Assembly: GCF_003952505.1 (NCBI RefSeq)
Contig: NZ_CP034450.1
Span: 2,604,001 to 2,668,000 of the forward strand
Direction of reading: 5' to 3'
Origin: Mesorhizobium sp. M4B.F.Ca.ET.058.02.1.1
Lineage (GTDB): Bacteria > Pseudomonadota > Alphaproteobacteria > Rhizobiales > Rhizobiaceae
Length of the DNA: 64,000 nt
Shown here: piece by piece, positions 45,451-54,064 of the stretch
Layout of the letters: each line of letters begins with the position of its first letter
Position numbering within the stretch: the first letter of the stretch is position 1
Notes under the pieces: generated by a model
What the model saw: the letters and a program-made list of their open reading frames with translations, nothing else
Told to the model about the DNA's origin: nothing
Databases searched by the model: none
Translations under genes and position numbers: made by a program

Positions 45451-46059
45451 ATGAAGATCGCCCTTATCGGCGCCTCCGGCCAGGCCGGCTCGCGCATCCT
45501 GAAAGAACTCTCCGACCGTGGCCACGCCATCACGGCAATCGCCCGCAACCCGGACAAGATCGCGAAGCTTCCGGGCGTCACCGCCAGGAAGGGCGACGTC
45601 TTCGACAAGGAAGGCCTCGCCGAGTTGATCGAGGGGCATGACGCGGTGGTGAGCTCGGTGCATTTCACCGCCAGCGATCCCGACACGCTGATTGCCGCCG
45701 TGCGCGCTTCGGGCGTCAAGCGCTACCTCGTCGTCGGCGGCGCCGGCAGCCTCGAGGTCGCTCCCGGCAAGCGCCTTGTCGACGCGCCGGAATTCCCGGC
45801 TATCTACAAGACCGAGGCGCAGAAGGGCGCCGATTTCCTCGACACGCTGCGGACGATCAGCGATCTCGACTGGACCTTCCTGTCGCCGTCGGCCCTGTTC
45901 ATCGCCGGCGAGCGCACCGGCACGTTCCGCCTCGGCAAGGATGCGCTGCTTTCCTCCGACAACGGCAGCAGCATCTCCTTCGAGGACTACGCCATCGTGA
46001 TGGCCGGCGAGATCGAGACGCCCAGGCATATCCGGCAGCGCTTCACGGTCGGCTACTGA
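45451..46059 (+). CDS. NAD(P)-dependent oxidoreductase (NAD(P)H-binding, atypical SDR)
   Basis: A 202-residue atypical short-chain oxidoreductase. MKIALIGASGQAGSRILKEL gives the GxxGxxG cofactor loop; VTARKGDVFDKEGLAELIEGHDAVVSS and YLVVGGAGSLEV are typical of this NmrA/YwnB-like family. AGAAAGGAAATGCC places a good ribosome site before the ATG. It follows the DsbA-like gene and is probably co-transcribed with it under LysR control. Confidence 0.88.
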   Translation: MKIALIGASGQAGSRILKELSDRGHAITAIARNPDKIAKLPGVTARKGDVFDKEGLAELIEGHDAVVSSVHFTASDPDTLIAAVRASGVKRYLVVGGAGSLEVAPGKRLVDAPEFPAIYKTEAQKGADFLDTLRTISDLDWTFLSPSALFIAGERTGTFRLGKDALLSSDNGSSISFEDYAIVMAGEIETPRHIRQRFTVGY

Positions 46060-46196
46060 TCACCGGGCTTCGATTCCAGCGCTGAAAAGGCACGCGGGCG
46101 CCGTTGCGACAGTTCGGCGATGCCCGCGGGCCCCCCTTGGCAAGCCGGCGCTGCTTTGCATAGGCCGCAGGTCGCGGTTATAGCCGGAACTATATT

Positions 46197-46226
46197 AGAG
46201 GTTTCTTGACAATACGCTTAACCTCT
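46197..46226 (+). promoter_or_regulatory. Inverted repeat spanning a TTGACA box upstream of the LuxR-type gene
   Basis: AGAGGTT (46197-46203) and AACCTCT (46220-46226) are perfect inverted 7-base arms with 16 bases between. A TTGACA (46206-46211) lies inside the spacer. The dyad is about 60 bases upstream of the LuxR-type response regulator start, and is a candidate control site for that gene. No other signal explains it. Confidence 0.45.
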
Positions 46227-46287
46227 GGTTTCATTCTTTTCAGGGATTTAGGCAAAGTTCGTTGCGTATTTTACGGACGGTGTTCGC

Positions 46288-46925
46288 ATGTCGACGGTGG
46301 TTGTGGCGGACCCGCGGGGGTGTATCTCGCAGGTCTGGAGTGGGTGTTGCGGAAGGCCGGGCACGATGTTGTCGCCGAGTGCCACCGCGTGGTTGACGTT
46401 CTTCCGCATGTGGAACGCCAGCGGCCTGATATTGCCATCATCGGCCTGGATTTAGCGGACCCGCAGACGGCCGGTCTTTCCTCCCGACTGAGAGCCGCCC
46501 ACCGCGCCCTCGGCGTCATCTTCATCCTGCAGCCAAACGGCGGTCTCGGCGTCAAGGAGATCCAGGCGCTCGACGTTGACGGGCTGGTGCTCGACGGCAT
46601 CAGCAACCGCTTCCTCGTCGAATGCGTGAACGCGGTGGCGAGCGGCAAGAAATGGATCGACAACAAGATCGTCCAGCACCTGCTGATGCCGCGGCCGCAA
46701 TCCCAGCCCACGTCCAGGCTCACGGGGCGCGAGAGCGAAATCGCCGATCTCGTCTCGCGCGGCTTGCGCAACAAGACCATCGCCCAGCGGCTGCATGTGT
46801 CCGAAGGCACGGTGAAGATGCACCTTCACCACGTCTACACCAAGCTCAACCTCGGCAGCCGGTCGGAACTGGCCTGGGCGGCGCATGGCAAGGACACCGC
46901 CCATCCCGGGTCGGACCTGATCTGA
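46288..46925 (+). CDS. LuxR/NarL-type response regulator, apparently frameshifted near the N-terminus
   Basis: The C-terminal domain is a clear LuxR helix-turn-helix: LTGRESEIADLVSRGLRNKTIAQRLHVSEGTVKMHLHHVY in family form (last 70 residues). Before it is a receiver-like domain with RPDIAIIGLDLAD. The frame carrying these runs back to 46206 with a meaningless N-terminus. An ATG at 46288 begins MSTVVVADPRG in another frame, and adding one G to the G5 run at 46316-46320 joins it to VYLAGLEWVLRKAGHDVVAE, giving a normal receiver start. It is therefore probably a complete 212-residue regulator whose sequence has lost one base here. It precedes the type I secretion genes and likely controls them. 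Confidence 0.75.
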
Positions 46926-47286
46926 TCGGCCGGGACCTGATCCCGGCAGCGGTCTCGGTGTTGCGAATACCCTCCGTTCCCTGATTGCGACAGCAGGCGC
47001 AAGGCCTGCGGCAGCCCACGCTATCGAAGGATATATATCGTTCGATCAGGACGGGTATTCACCGAAATACTATCTAAGCGCGAATGGACGCACCCTCTGC
47101 AACGGCGACACAATCAAGCTAAGAAGGCCGCAATTCAATGCGCGATCTTCCTTAAATAGGGGCATAGGGGCGTCTTTCCAAAACCAGTAAACGTGGACTC
47201 CGCGTGTGTCCGAGCCGTGCGCATAACTGCTGCCGCGGTGAATACGACTTGTGGAATCAGTCAACCATCCGGAAAGGATGAATATC
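46926..47286 (+). promoter_or_regulatory. Upstream region of the first exoprotein gene
   Basis: This 361-base gap holds no gene. From about 47020 to 47180 it aligns with the region upstream of the second exoprotein gene (53621-53770). Shared landmarks in order are the 20-base palindrome, AATACTATC, CACAATCA (ACAATCA in the second copy), AAGGCCGCAATTCA (AAGGCCGCGATTCA in the second) and a pyrimidine-rich TCTTCCTT stretch. The conservation of non-coding sequence suggests a common promoter and regulator. Confidence 0.6.
47025..47044. promoter_or_regulatory. Conserved palindrome, copy 1
   Basis: CGAAGGATATATATCGTTCG is an 8-4-8 dyad with one mismatch in the left arm. A perfect version stands at 53627-53646, at the equivalent place upstream of the second exoprotein gene. 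A LuxR-type regulator is encoded just upstream. A shared operator is the simplest reading. Confidence 0.55.
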
Positions 47287-50268
47287 ATGGCTACCATCAA
47301 TATAAACGGCACGCTGGTCAACGACCAAACAGCCGGCGTACAATTCAATGATCCGGACGGCGACGATGTCGCTATCTCTGTCGACGCCGGGGGCGACATT
47401 TCCGGCAGTCTCGATGCTGCTTTTCTCGCCTTTCTCAACGGTCTCACGCTGTCGGACGCGCAGAAGGCATTCGCCGACTCCGCTGAGGCAGCAAGCCAGT
47501 CTGACCTCATCCAGGTGACGGCGGGAGCCAACGAAGTCGTTGACAGTCTGATATTCGCTCCGCTTACCAACGCGAATTCCGGTCTCGACACCGTCGGCGG
47601 CCAGGATATCCTCCTCACCACGTCGGCAGACGGGAAATCAGTGCTGGCGACCGCAGGGGTAGGTGGTCCCATCGTCGCGGCTTTCTACATCATCCCCGCC
47701 GACGCCGACAACTTGTCGGCCACTGTGCAGATGGTTACCTTCGAGGCAATCGCCCACCCGAGCGGTCTCGACCCTGACGACCGGGTGGACTTCAGCGACA
47801 TCCTGAAGGTCCGCGCGTTGTCCCACACTGACACGCCCATCGGCGACGACATCAACGTCGACGATGACGGCCCGGACGTCAACACCAACGGGGCCGGCCC
47901 GGACCTCACCGTGGACGAGTCGTTCCTTGGCGGTGCCGGTGCTACCACAACCGGCAACTTCCTCGCCAACTTCCCGAACAGCTTCGGGACTGACGGCGCG
48001 GGCGCACTCACCTTCGCGCTCGGCATCCCCGCGGACGCCACAGACAGCGGGTTTGTCGACACGGCATCGCAGGAACACATTTTCCTGTACAAAGAGCTTG
48101 ACGGTAGCATTACCGGTCGTGTCGGAGACGGTGGTCTTGCTGACGCGAACGGTGCTATCGCGTTCACGGTCAGCGTCAACACCACGACTGCCGTCGTGAC
48201 GCTCACCCAGAGCTTGGCGATGGTTCACAACGTTCCGGGTAACGGGACCGTCCCGCCCGGCAGCTACGACGAAGCTATCTCGCTGGCGGCGACCCTCGTC
48301 ACGCTCACCGCGCACAGCGAGGACGCTGACGGGGATGATGATTTCGCCACCCTGGACATCGGCGATAATCTCTTCTTCAAGGACGACGGCCCGAGCATCT
48401 CGGCAAACGGCACTCCGCCGACGCTCACGGTGGACGAAACCAACTTCGGTACCGACGACGGTCCGACGAGCTTTGCCGGCATCTTCACGCCGCATAGTAG
48501 TGGTGCTGACGGTGCGGCAAGCCCTGTCGAGATCACATACGCTCTGGCCGCATCCGGCGCATCCGGTTTGACTGACACTCTCACCGGTCTGTCAGTCGGC
48601 CTTTCGGTCGATGCTAACGGTGTCGTCCTCGGCACAATCACCGGCGGAATCGAAGTGTTCCGGATCAGCATCGACGCTGACGGTCTCGTGACATTCAACC
48701 AGTCCCGTGCGGTGATTCACGCGAACGCTGCCGATCCTAACGACACCAGGACATTGGCCAGCGCCAGCCTTATCCAGCTGACGGCGACCATCACCGACGG
48801 CGACGGCGACACGGCTGTGGCCACCAAGGATATCGGCACGAGCTTCGTCTTCACGGACGATGGGCCGACGATCACGAAGGCGTTCGACGGTGTTCCCGGC
48901 GGGGCTCTTGGTGACCACGAGACCCTGAGCAACGTGCTGACGAACCCGAACCAGTCGGCATCTGGCGACTTCGGTTTCGACATCGGGAACGACAAGTTCG
49001 CGACCTACGACGCCACGCACTCGGATTTCGCGAGCATATCGCTGTCCGGCAACGTCACCGGCCTGGTACCGAACACTCCGACCGCATTCGCAACCTCGAG
49101 CGTTACGCTCGTGGCCGGGTCGGAAACTGCCACCTCAGCGACGTTCAACTGGGCTGCCACTTACGACGCTAACCCGGACCTGGCTGGCGTTCAGCCGGGG
49201 ACGATCGCCGGTACGCTTAGCTTCAACAAGACTGCCGACACCTACACCATCACGTTGAGCGATACGGCGGATGGCTTCACGAAGGACCTACTCCACACCT
49301 CGGAGTTGCTTTCCAAGGAGCCCATCGGCAACACGGGCCATCCGAACGTCGTGGTCGAGAAACTTTTCGATGCGTCGGCGACACCCGAACAGACCGACAA
49401 GGATTTCTTCGTGCAGTTCACCGGCAACTCAAACCCCAGCGGGAGCCCCTTTGGGTTCAACGGGACGGGTGACGGTAGCCCGATCGCCGGCGATACTTTT
49501 TTCAACGCCGGCCAGCAAGTCACCAGCAACTTCGAGGACTGGGTTTCCGCAACCCAGAGCACGAACGGTGTTGCCGGCGACACGATCCAGAAGGGCGAAG
49601 CGCTTACCCTCCGATTCTTCGAACTCTCGCCGGGCATCGCGACCGACGACGGCCACACCGCCCCGACCCAGACGGCCAACGATATGGCCATCGAGTTCGA
49701 CGGTATCGGCAACTCCGAGGACCTGATGCTGGTCCTTAACCTCGTCAACCTCGGTTCAGACGGAGCCTTTGGGGGTTCCGGCACTGCGGCAGACACTTTC
49801 ACCACGAAGGCGATGTACGTGCAGAACCAGGACATCTACAAGGCTAGCACTCCGGGTGGCGTACCCTCTCCGTATACCAACGAGTTCTCGCTCGACAACA
49901 ACGACGGTCTCGTGATCGTCGAGCGGAACGACTATAACGCGGCCGGCGAGAACTGGGTGCTCCAGGGTGTCCAGATCATGCAGTCCGGCAACGGTCTGAC
50001 GGGCCCCGACACTGTACCGGGTGGTGCGTTCGTAGAGACACCGACGGCGATCGACCTGCAAAAGGGAGTCGGTGCAAACGGGGGCAGCACGACCATCGCA
50101 CTGCAGAACTGGGATGCGACGGACAACGATGTCCTCAAGATCACGGACATCGCTTTCACAGCGACCCAGACCGTGACCCCGGACGCGCACCTTGCGTTCG
50201 ACGTGGTTATTCATGATGCCGACGGTGACGTGACCGGCACCAACCAAATCTTGGTCGACGTCATCTGA
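47287..50268 (+). CDS. Large secreted repeat protein (T1SS-143/DUF5801-like exoprotein)
   Basis: A 993-residue acidic protein very rich in Asp, Gly, Thr and Ser and almost free of Cys. There is no N-terminal signal peptide, as expected for type I secretion. Beginning near residues 190, 366 and 524 are repeated units opening with DDGP and containing LTVDE, typical of the T1SS-143/DUF5801 family of giant adhesins. The last residues are HDADGDVTGTNQILVDVI, a plausible C-terminal export signal. No RTX nonapeptide repeats were seen. AAAGGA precedes the ATG at 47287. It is directly followed by its own ABC exporter and HlyD adaptor. A role in adhesion, biofilm or host contact is inferred. Confidence 0.85.
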   Translation: MATININGTLVNDQTAGVQFNDPDGDDVAISVDAGGDISGSLDAAFLAFLNGLTLSDAQKAFADSAEAASQSDLIQVTAGANEVVDSLIFAPLTNANSGLDTVGGQDILLTTSADGKSVLATAGVGGPIVAAFYIIPADADNLSATVQMVTFEAIAHPSGLDPDDRVDFSDILKVRALSHTDTPIGDDINVDDDGPDVNTNGAGPDLTVDESFLGGAGATTTGNFLANFPNSFGTDGAGALTFALGIPADATDSGFVDTASQEHIFLYKELDGSITGRVGDGGLADANGAIAFTVSVNTTTAVVTLTQSLAMVHNVPGNGTVPPGSYDEAISLAATLVTLTAHSEDADGDDDFATLDIGDNLFFKDDGPSISANGTPPTLTVDETNFGTDDGPTSFAGIFTPHSSGADGAASPVEITYALAASGASGLTDTLTGLSVGLSVDANGVVLGTITGGIEVFRISIDADGLVTFNQSRAVIHANAADPNDTRTLASASLIQLTATITDGDGDTAVATKDIGTSFVFTDDGPTITKAFDGVPGGALGDHETLSNVLTNPNQSASGDFGFDIGNDKFATYDATHSDFASISLSGNVTGLVPNTPTAFATSSVTLVAGSETATSATFNWAATYDANPDLAGVQPGTIAGTLSFNKTADTYTITLSDTADGFTKDLLHTSELLSKEPIGNTGHPNVVVEKLFDASATPEQTDKDFFVQFTGNSNPSGSPFGFNGTGDGSPIAGDTFFNAGQQVTSNFEDWVSATQSTNGVAGDTIQKGEALTLRFFELSPGIATDDGHTAPTQTANDMAIEFDGIGNSEDLMLVLNLVNLGSDGAFGGSGTAADTFTTKAMYVQNQDIYKASTPGGVPSPYTNEFSLDNNDGLVIVERNDYNAAGENWVLQGVQIMQSGNGLTGPDTVPGGAFVETPTAIDLQKGVGANGGSTTIALQNWDATDNDVLKITDIAFTATQTVTPDAHLAFDVVIHDADGDVTGTNQILVDVI

Positions 50269-50386
50269 CCGACGCCGCGACACGGGGAGGCGGTTCACGC
50301 CGCCTCCCATCCCCATGTGGAAACGATCTCGCGCCCTGCGCAAAACCGGCACAAACCAAGGGGTCAACCCTGCACACAGGGCAGAT

Positions 50387-52159
50387 ATGATGATGATGAA
50401 AGCCCCACGCCCCTCTGCCCTGCAAGCGGTGATGAAAGAAGCCAGGCGCGCCATAAGACCGCTTGTCTGGTTCAGCGGCGGCATCAACATTCTGATGCTG
50501 ACCGGCGCGTTCTACATGCTCCAGGTCTATCACCGCGTGTTGGGCAGCCACAGCCTGGAGACGTTGGTGATGCTGTCGCTGATGGCAGCCGCGGCGATCG
50601 CCACAATGGCGGGGCTGGAGGTGGTGCGCGCGCGTCTTCTGGCCAAAGTCGGCACGTGGCTGAACGCGCGCCTGGCACCGGTTCTCCTAAGCGCATCGGT
50701 TGAATACGCCGCCTCGGCACCCGGTCAGATCAATGCCCGTGCGCTGCGTGACCTCGACCAGGTGCGGAATTTCTTCACCAGCCCGAGCATCTACCCGATC
50801 CTCGACGCACCCTGGGCACCGCTCTTCCTGGGCGCCATCTTCCTCATGCATCCTTGGTTGGGCTGGCTGGCAACCTGCGGCGGTATCGTGCTGTTCGCGC
50901 TGGCGTTGCTCACCGAGTACCTGACCCGCAAGCCAATGGCGGAAGCCGCAGTCGCCCAGACGCGGGCTTACATACAGGCTGAGCAGACGATCCGCAACGC
51001 CGAGGTCGTCCAGGCCATGGGCATGCTCAATCCCCTGCTCGAGAGCTGGAAGGCCCAGCAGGACGAGGCAAACAGAGGACAATCCCTCGCCAGCAACCGA
51101 TCCAGCACCATCTCGGCCCTGGCGCGCGCATTCCGGCTGGCCCTGCAGATGGCCGTGCTCGGCCTCGGCGCCTACCTGGTGCTGAAAAACGAGGCGTCGC
51201 CCGGCATCATGATCGCCGCCTCGATCCTGATGGGTCGCGCTTTGGCCCCGGTTGAACAGGCGATCGGGACATGGAAGGCGACGATCGGGGCACGGGCTGC
51301 TTACAAGCGTCTCGCTGCAATGGCCGGTCAGCGGCCGGAGGCCACACCGGCGCTGCCGTTGCCGCGCCCAAAGGGTAAGTTTGAGGCCGAGAACATCATG
51401 CTCGCCAGGCAGGGCGGCGAACCGATCCTGCGAGGCATCAGCTTCCAACTCAAGGCAGGTGAAGCGATGGCGTTGGTCGGCCCGAGCGCGGCGGGCAAGA
51501 CCAGCCTGGCGCGAGTGCTGGCCGGCACTTGGCGTCCAACCAGCGGTCGCGCGCTGCTCGACGGCATGAGCGTTGCCGAATGGGCGGCCGAGGACCGGGG
51601 TCGACATGTCGGCTACCTGCCACAGGATATCGAACTCTTCGCCGGCACCGTCTCCGAAAACATCTGCCGCTTCGCGACGCTCAATCCGGCAGTCTTCAAC
51701 AACGTGGTCAAGGCCGCGGAATTGGCTGGCGTCCACGAACTGATCAAGGGGTTGCCAAAGGGCTACGCCACCGAGATCGGTGAAGGAGGTGCGGCACTGT
51801 CCGGGGGGCAACGCCAGCGCATTGGACTGGCGCGGGCGCTCTATGGCGACCCGGCGTTCCTTATCCTTGATGAGCCTAACTCCAACCTCGACCACGAGGG
51901 CGAGCAAGCGCTGGCTACAGTCATCGGCAGGCTCAAGGCGGCAGGTGCGACCCTGATCTTGATCTCGCATCGGCCGAGCATCTTGGAAACGGTTGACAAG
52001 GTGTTGGTGCTCAACCACGGCGCACAAGACCTATTCGGGCCGCGTGACGCCGTTTTCGGTGAACTCGCCAACCGCGCTCGCAGGGTGACCCAGATGCCAA
52101 GAGCAACCCCGAAGGTGGTCAAAGACGTGCAAGACACCCAAGAGGCAAAGGAAGCATGA
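50387..52159 (+). CDS. Type I secretion ABC exporter (PrtD-like)
   Basis: A 590-residue inner-membrane ABC exporter with fused membrane and ATPase domains. About six helices (residues 30-290) precede the nucleotide-binding domain: Walker A GPSAAGKTSL, signature LSGGQRQRIGLARAL and Walker B FLILDEPNSNLD. SPSIYPILDAPWAPLFLGAIF is characteristic of the PrtD/AprD family. There is no N-terminal C39 peptidase, so it moves proteins with a C-terminal signal. Four ATGs occur in a row; the first (50387) has AGG upstream. It lies between the exoprotein and the HlyD gene. Confidence 0.93.
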   Translation: MMMMKAPRPSALQAVMKEARRAIRPLVWFSGGINILMLTGAFYMLQVYHRVLGSHSLETLVMLSLMAAAAIATMAGLEVVRARLLAKVGTWLNARLAPVLLSASVEYAASAPGQINARALRDLDQVRNFFTSPSIYPILDAPWAPLFLGAIFLMHPWLGWLATCGGIVLFALALLTEYLTRKPMAEAAVAQTRAYIQAEQTIRNAEVVQAMGMLNPLLESWKAQQDEANRGQSLASNRSSTISALARAFRLALQMAVLGLGAYLVLKNEASPGIMIAASILMGRALAPVEQAIGTWKATIGARAAYKRLAAMAGQRPEATPALPLPRPKGKFEAENIMLARQGGEPILRGISFQLKAGEAMALVGPSAAGKTSLARVLAGTWRPTSGRALLDGMSVAEWAAEDRGRHVGYLPQDIELFAGTVSENICRFATLNPAVFNNVVKAAELAGVHELIKGLPKGYATEIGEGGAALSGGQRQRIGLARALYGDPAFLILDEPNSNLDHEGEQALATVIGRLKAAGATLILISHRPSILETVDKVLVLNHGAQDLFGPRDAVFGELANRARRVTQMPRATPKVVKDVQDTQEAKEA

Positions 52160-52262
52160 ACACAATGAGGTCGTGCCGGTCTTGCAGTCTTTGCTGTGAG
52201 TTACCTGCGCTCGTTGAGTTCGACAAACCGATGACCATGTTCGGCCCAGTGAGGAATTATCG

Positions 52263-53594
52263 ATGAACGTCGTTCCGCTGCCCGTCCCGCCGCCATCCCT
52301 GCTGACACCGGTACCCCTGCGTCTCGCGGGCGTGAAATGGACCGGGTTCGCGATCATGTTCCTGTTCTTCGGCGTGGCCGGGGGCTGGGCGGCGCTGGCA
52401 CCATTGGACAGCGCCGCGGTGGCACCGGGCGTTATCAAGGTCGCCGGCGACCGCAAGCTCATCCAGCATCTCGAGGGCGGCATCATCGCGGAGTTGAACG
52501 CCGCCAACGGCGATATCGTCAAGGCCGGCAAGGTGCTCATCCGGCTCGATAACACACAGGCAACCGCGCAGCTTGACCTGATCCAGAACCGGATAGCGAC
52601 GCGTGAGGCGCTGGCCGCGCGTCTCAGGGCCGAGCGCGACGGCAAGGCCGAGATCGAGTTCGATGCCGCGTTGCTCGCCAACCCCGCCAGCGCAGCAAGG
52701 GACGCCGTGGCCGCACAGCGCGACGTGTTCGCCGCCAAGCATCACAATTTGAAGGACGAGCGGGAAATTCTCAGCCAGCGCCGTCACCAGATCGAGGAAG
52801 AGATCACGGGACTGCAGCAGCTTATCGTCACCGAGGACAAGCAGATCGAGGCGATCGAGGGTGAGACCAAGGACCTGGAGAGCCTGCTGGCGAAGGGGCT
52901 GACCACCCGCGAGCGGAACCTGTCGCTCAAACGACAACAGCGGGAGATCGAGGGCGAGCGCGCTACCAACGTCGCAGCAATCGCTCGTGCCAGAAGCGCC
53001 ATGGCCGAGATCGACATGCAAATCCTGAACCTCAACACAGTGCGGCTGAACGCGGCCGTCGATGAGCTGAGCAAGGTCGAGGCGGAGCTGTTCGACCTCA
53101 GACAGCAGGAGCGCTCCGCCAGGGACGTGCTGGCCCGCACCAATATCGCGGCGCCGGTCGACGGCATCGTCATGGACCTGAAGGTCCACACGGCGGGCGG
53201 TGTCGTGAAGCCCGGCGAGACATTGATGACAGTCGTGCCGCTCGGACAACAACTCGTGGTCGAGGCCATGGTCAGACCCGAGGATGTCGAGACGATCGCC
53301 CCCGGGCAGCCCGCGCGCGTCAGCTTCCCGGCCTTCGCCCGCTACAACCTGCCGCCTCTCGAGGGCGTCGTGGAGATCGTGTCGGCTGACCGCATGACGG
53401 AGGAGCGCAGCGGGGCACCGTATTTCGCCGCGACCGTTTTGATCGACAGAAATGAGCTCGCCAAGCTGGAGGGCCGTAAGCTCTTGCCAGGCATGTCGAG
53501 CGAGGCGATGATCCGGACGGGTGCTCGCACCGTGCTTTCCTACCTGGCCGAGCCGATCACGCAGAACTTCCGCCGGGCGATGCGGGAAAAATAG
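52263..53594 (+). CDS. HlyD family periplasmic adaptor of type I secretion
   Basis: A 443-residue membrane fusion protein. One membrane helix (about residues 25-48) is followed by the first lipoyl half with HLEGGIIAELNAANGDIVKAG, a long coiled coil (residues about 90-280), the second half with ARTNIAAPVDGIVMDLKVHT, and the beta-barrel with VRPEDVETIAPGQPARVSFPAFARY. It bridges the ABC exporter to an outer-membrane TolC-type channel; no channel gene is in the window. It begins 103 bases after the ABC gene. Confidence 0.93.
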   Translation: MNVVPLPVPPPSLLTPVPLRLAGVKWTGFAIMFLFFGVAGGWAALAPLDSAAVAPGVIKVAGDRKLIQHLEGGIIAELNAANGDIVKAGKVLIRLDNTQATAQLDLIQNRIATREALAARLRAERDGKAEIEFDAALLANPASAARDAVAAQRDVFAAKHHNLKDEREILSQRRHQIEEEITGLQQLIVTEDKQIEAIEGETKDLESLLAKGLTTRERNLSLKRQQREIEGERATNVAAIARARSAMAEIDMQILNLNTVRLNAAVDELSKVEAELFDLRQQERSARDVLARTNIAAPVDGIVMDLKVHTAGGVVKPGETLMTVVPLGQQLVVEAMVRPEDVETIAPGQPARVSFPAFARYNLPPLEGVVEIVSADRMTEERSGAPYFAATVLIDRNELAKLEGRKLLPGMSSEAMIRTGARTVLSYLAEPITQNFRRAMREK

Positions 53595-54064
53595 CCGTAG
53601 GCCGCCCTTCTCGCGCCTCGACTTACCGAACGATAGATATCGTTCGATAGGTAGGGACATTGACCATAATACTATCGAAGCGGGAATAGACCGGCGCTCG
53701 CCATCGGCGGGACAATCAGGGATTCGAAGGCCGCGATTCAGAGGGCGGTCTTTCCTTTGGATGGGGCCCCTCAGGAATCGATCTTTCGCCTGGGGGTACA
53801 TTTCGGCAGAACAGCAATGTCGATCACCTCGATTCTCGACGACGAGGCCGTCAACGACCGGAAGACCGCGCTACAAACCGGCGACAACGTCGACGACGCT
53901 TTGACAGACACCGATGTTGCAGACTCCTCGCAGCCGGCTTCGTTCCGAACCTGTGTCGAGACGAACCTCGGACTGAACTCCGCGCTCCCCTACCGGCGCC
54001 GGCGTTGCGACCGCCGAACGGCAGGTTCCCCAGCAATCTTCACGATAATCTCTAGGAGGCTCTC
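53595..54064 (+). promoter_or_regulatory. Upstream region of the second exoprotein gene
   Basis: The 470-base gap contains the perfect palindrome at 53627-53646 and then non-coding sequence conserved with the region before the first exoprotein gene to about 53770. A possible small frame starts at 53817 (MSITSILDDEAVNDRK) but has no recognised match and overlaps the exoprotein start in another frame, so it is not called as a gene. TCTAGGAGG lies just before the ATG at 54065. Confidence 0.55.
53627..53646. promoter_or_regulatory. Conserved palindrome, copy 2 (perfect)
   Basis: CGAACGAT-AGAT-ATCGTTCG is a perfect 8-4-8 palindrome 33 bases after the stop of the first HlyD gene. It differs at one arm position from the copy at 47025-47044. 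Its conservation in two otherwise diverged gaps supports a regulator-binding role. Confidence 0.6.

Noticed and set aside
47287..50268. RTX calcium-binding nonapeptide repeats in the exoprotein
   Set aside because: Asp/Gly-rich, but the GGxGxDxLx pattern was not found in tandem; the DDGP units fit the T1SS-143/DUF5801 type instead.
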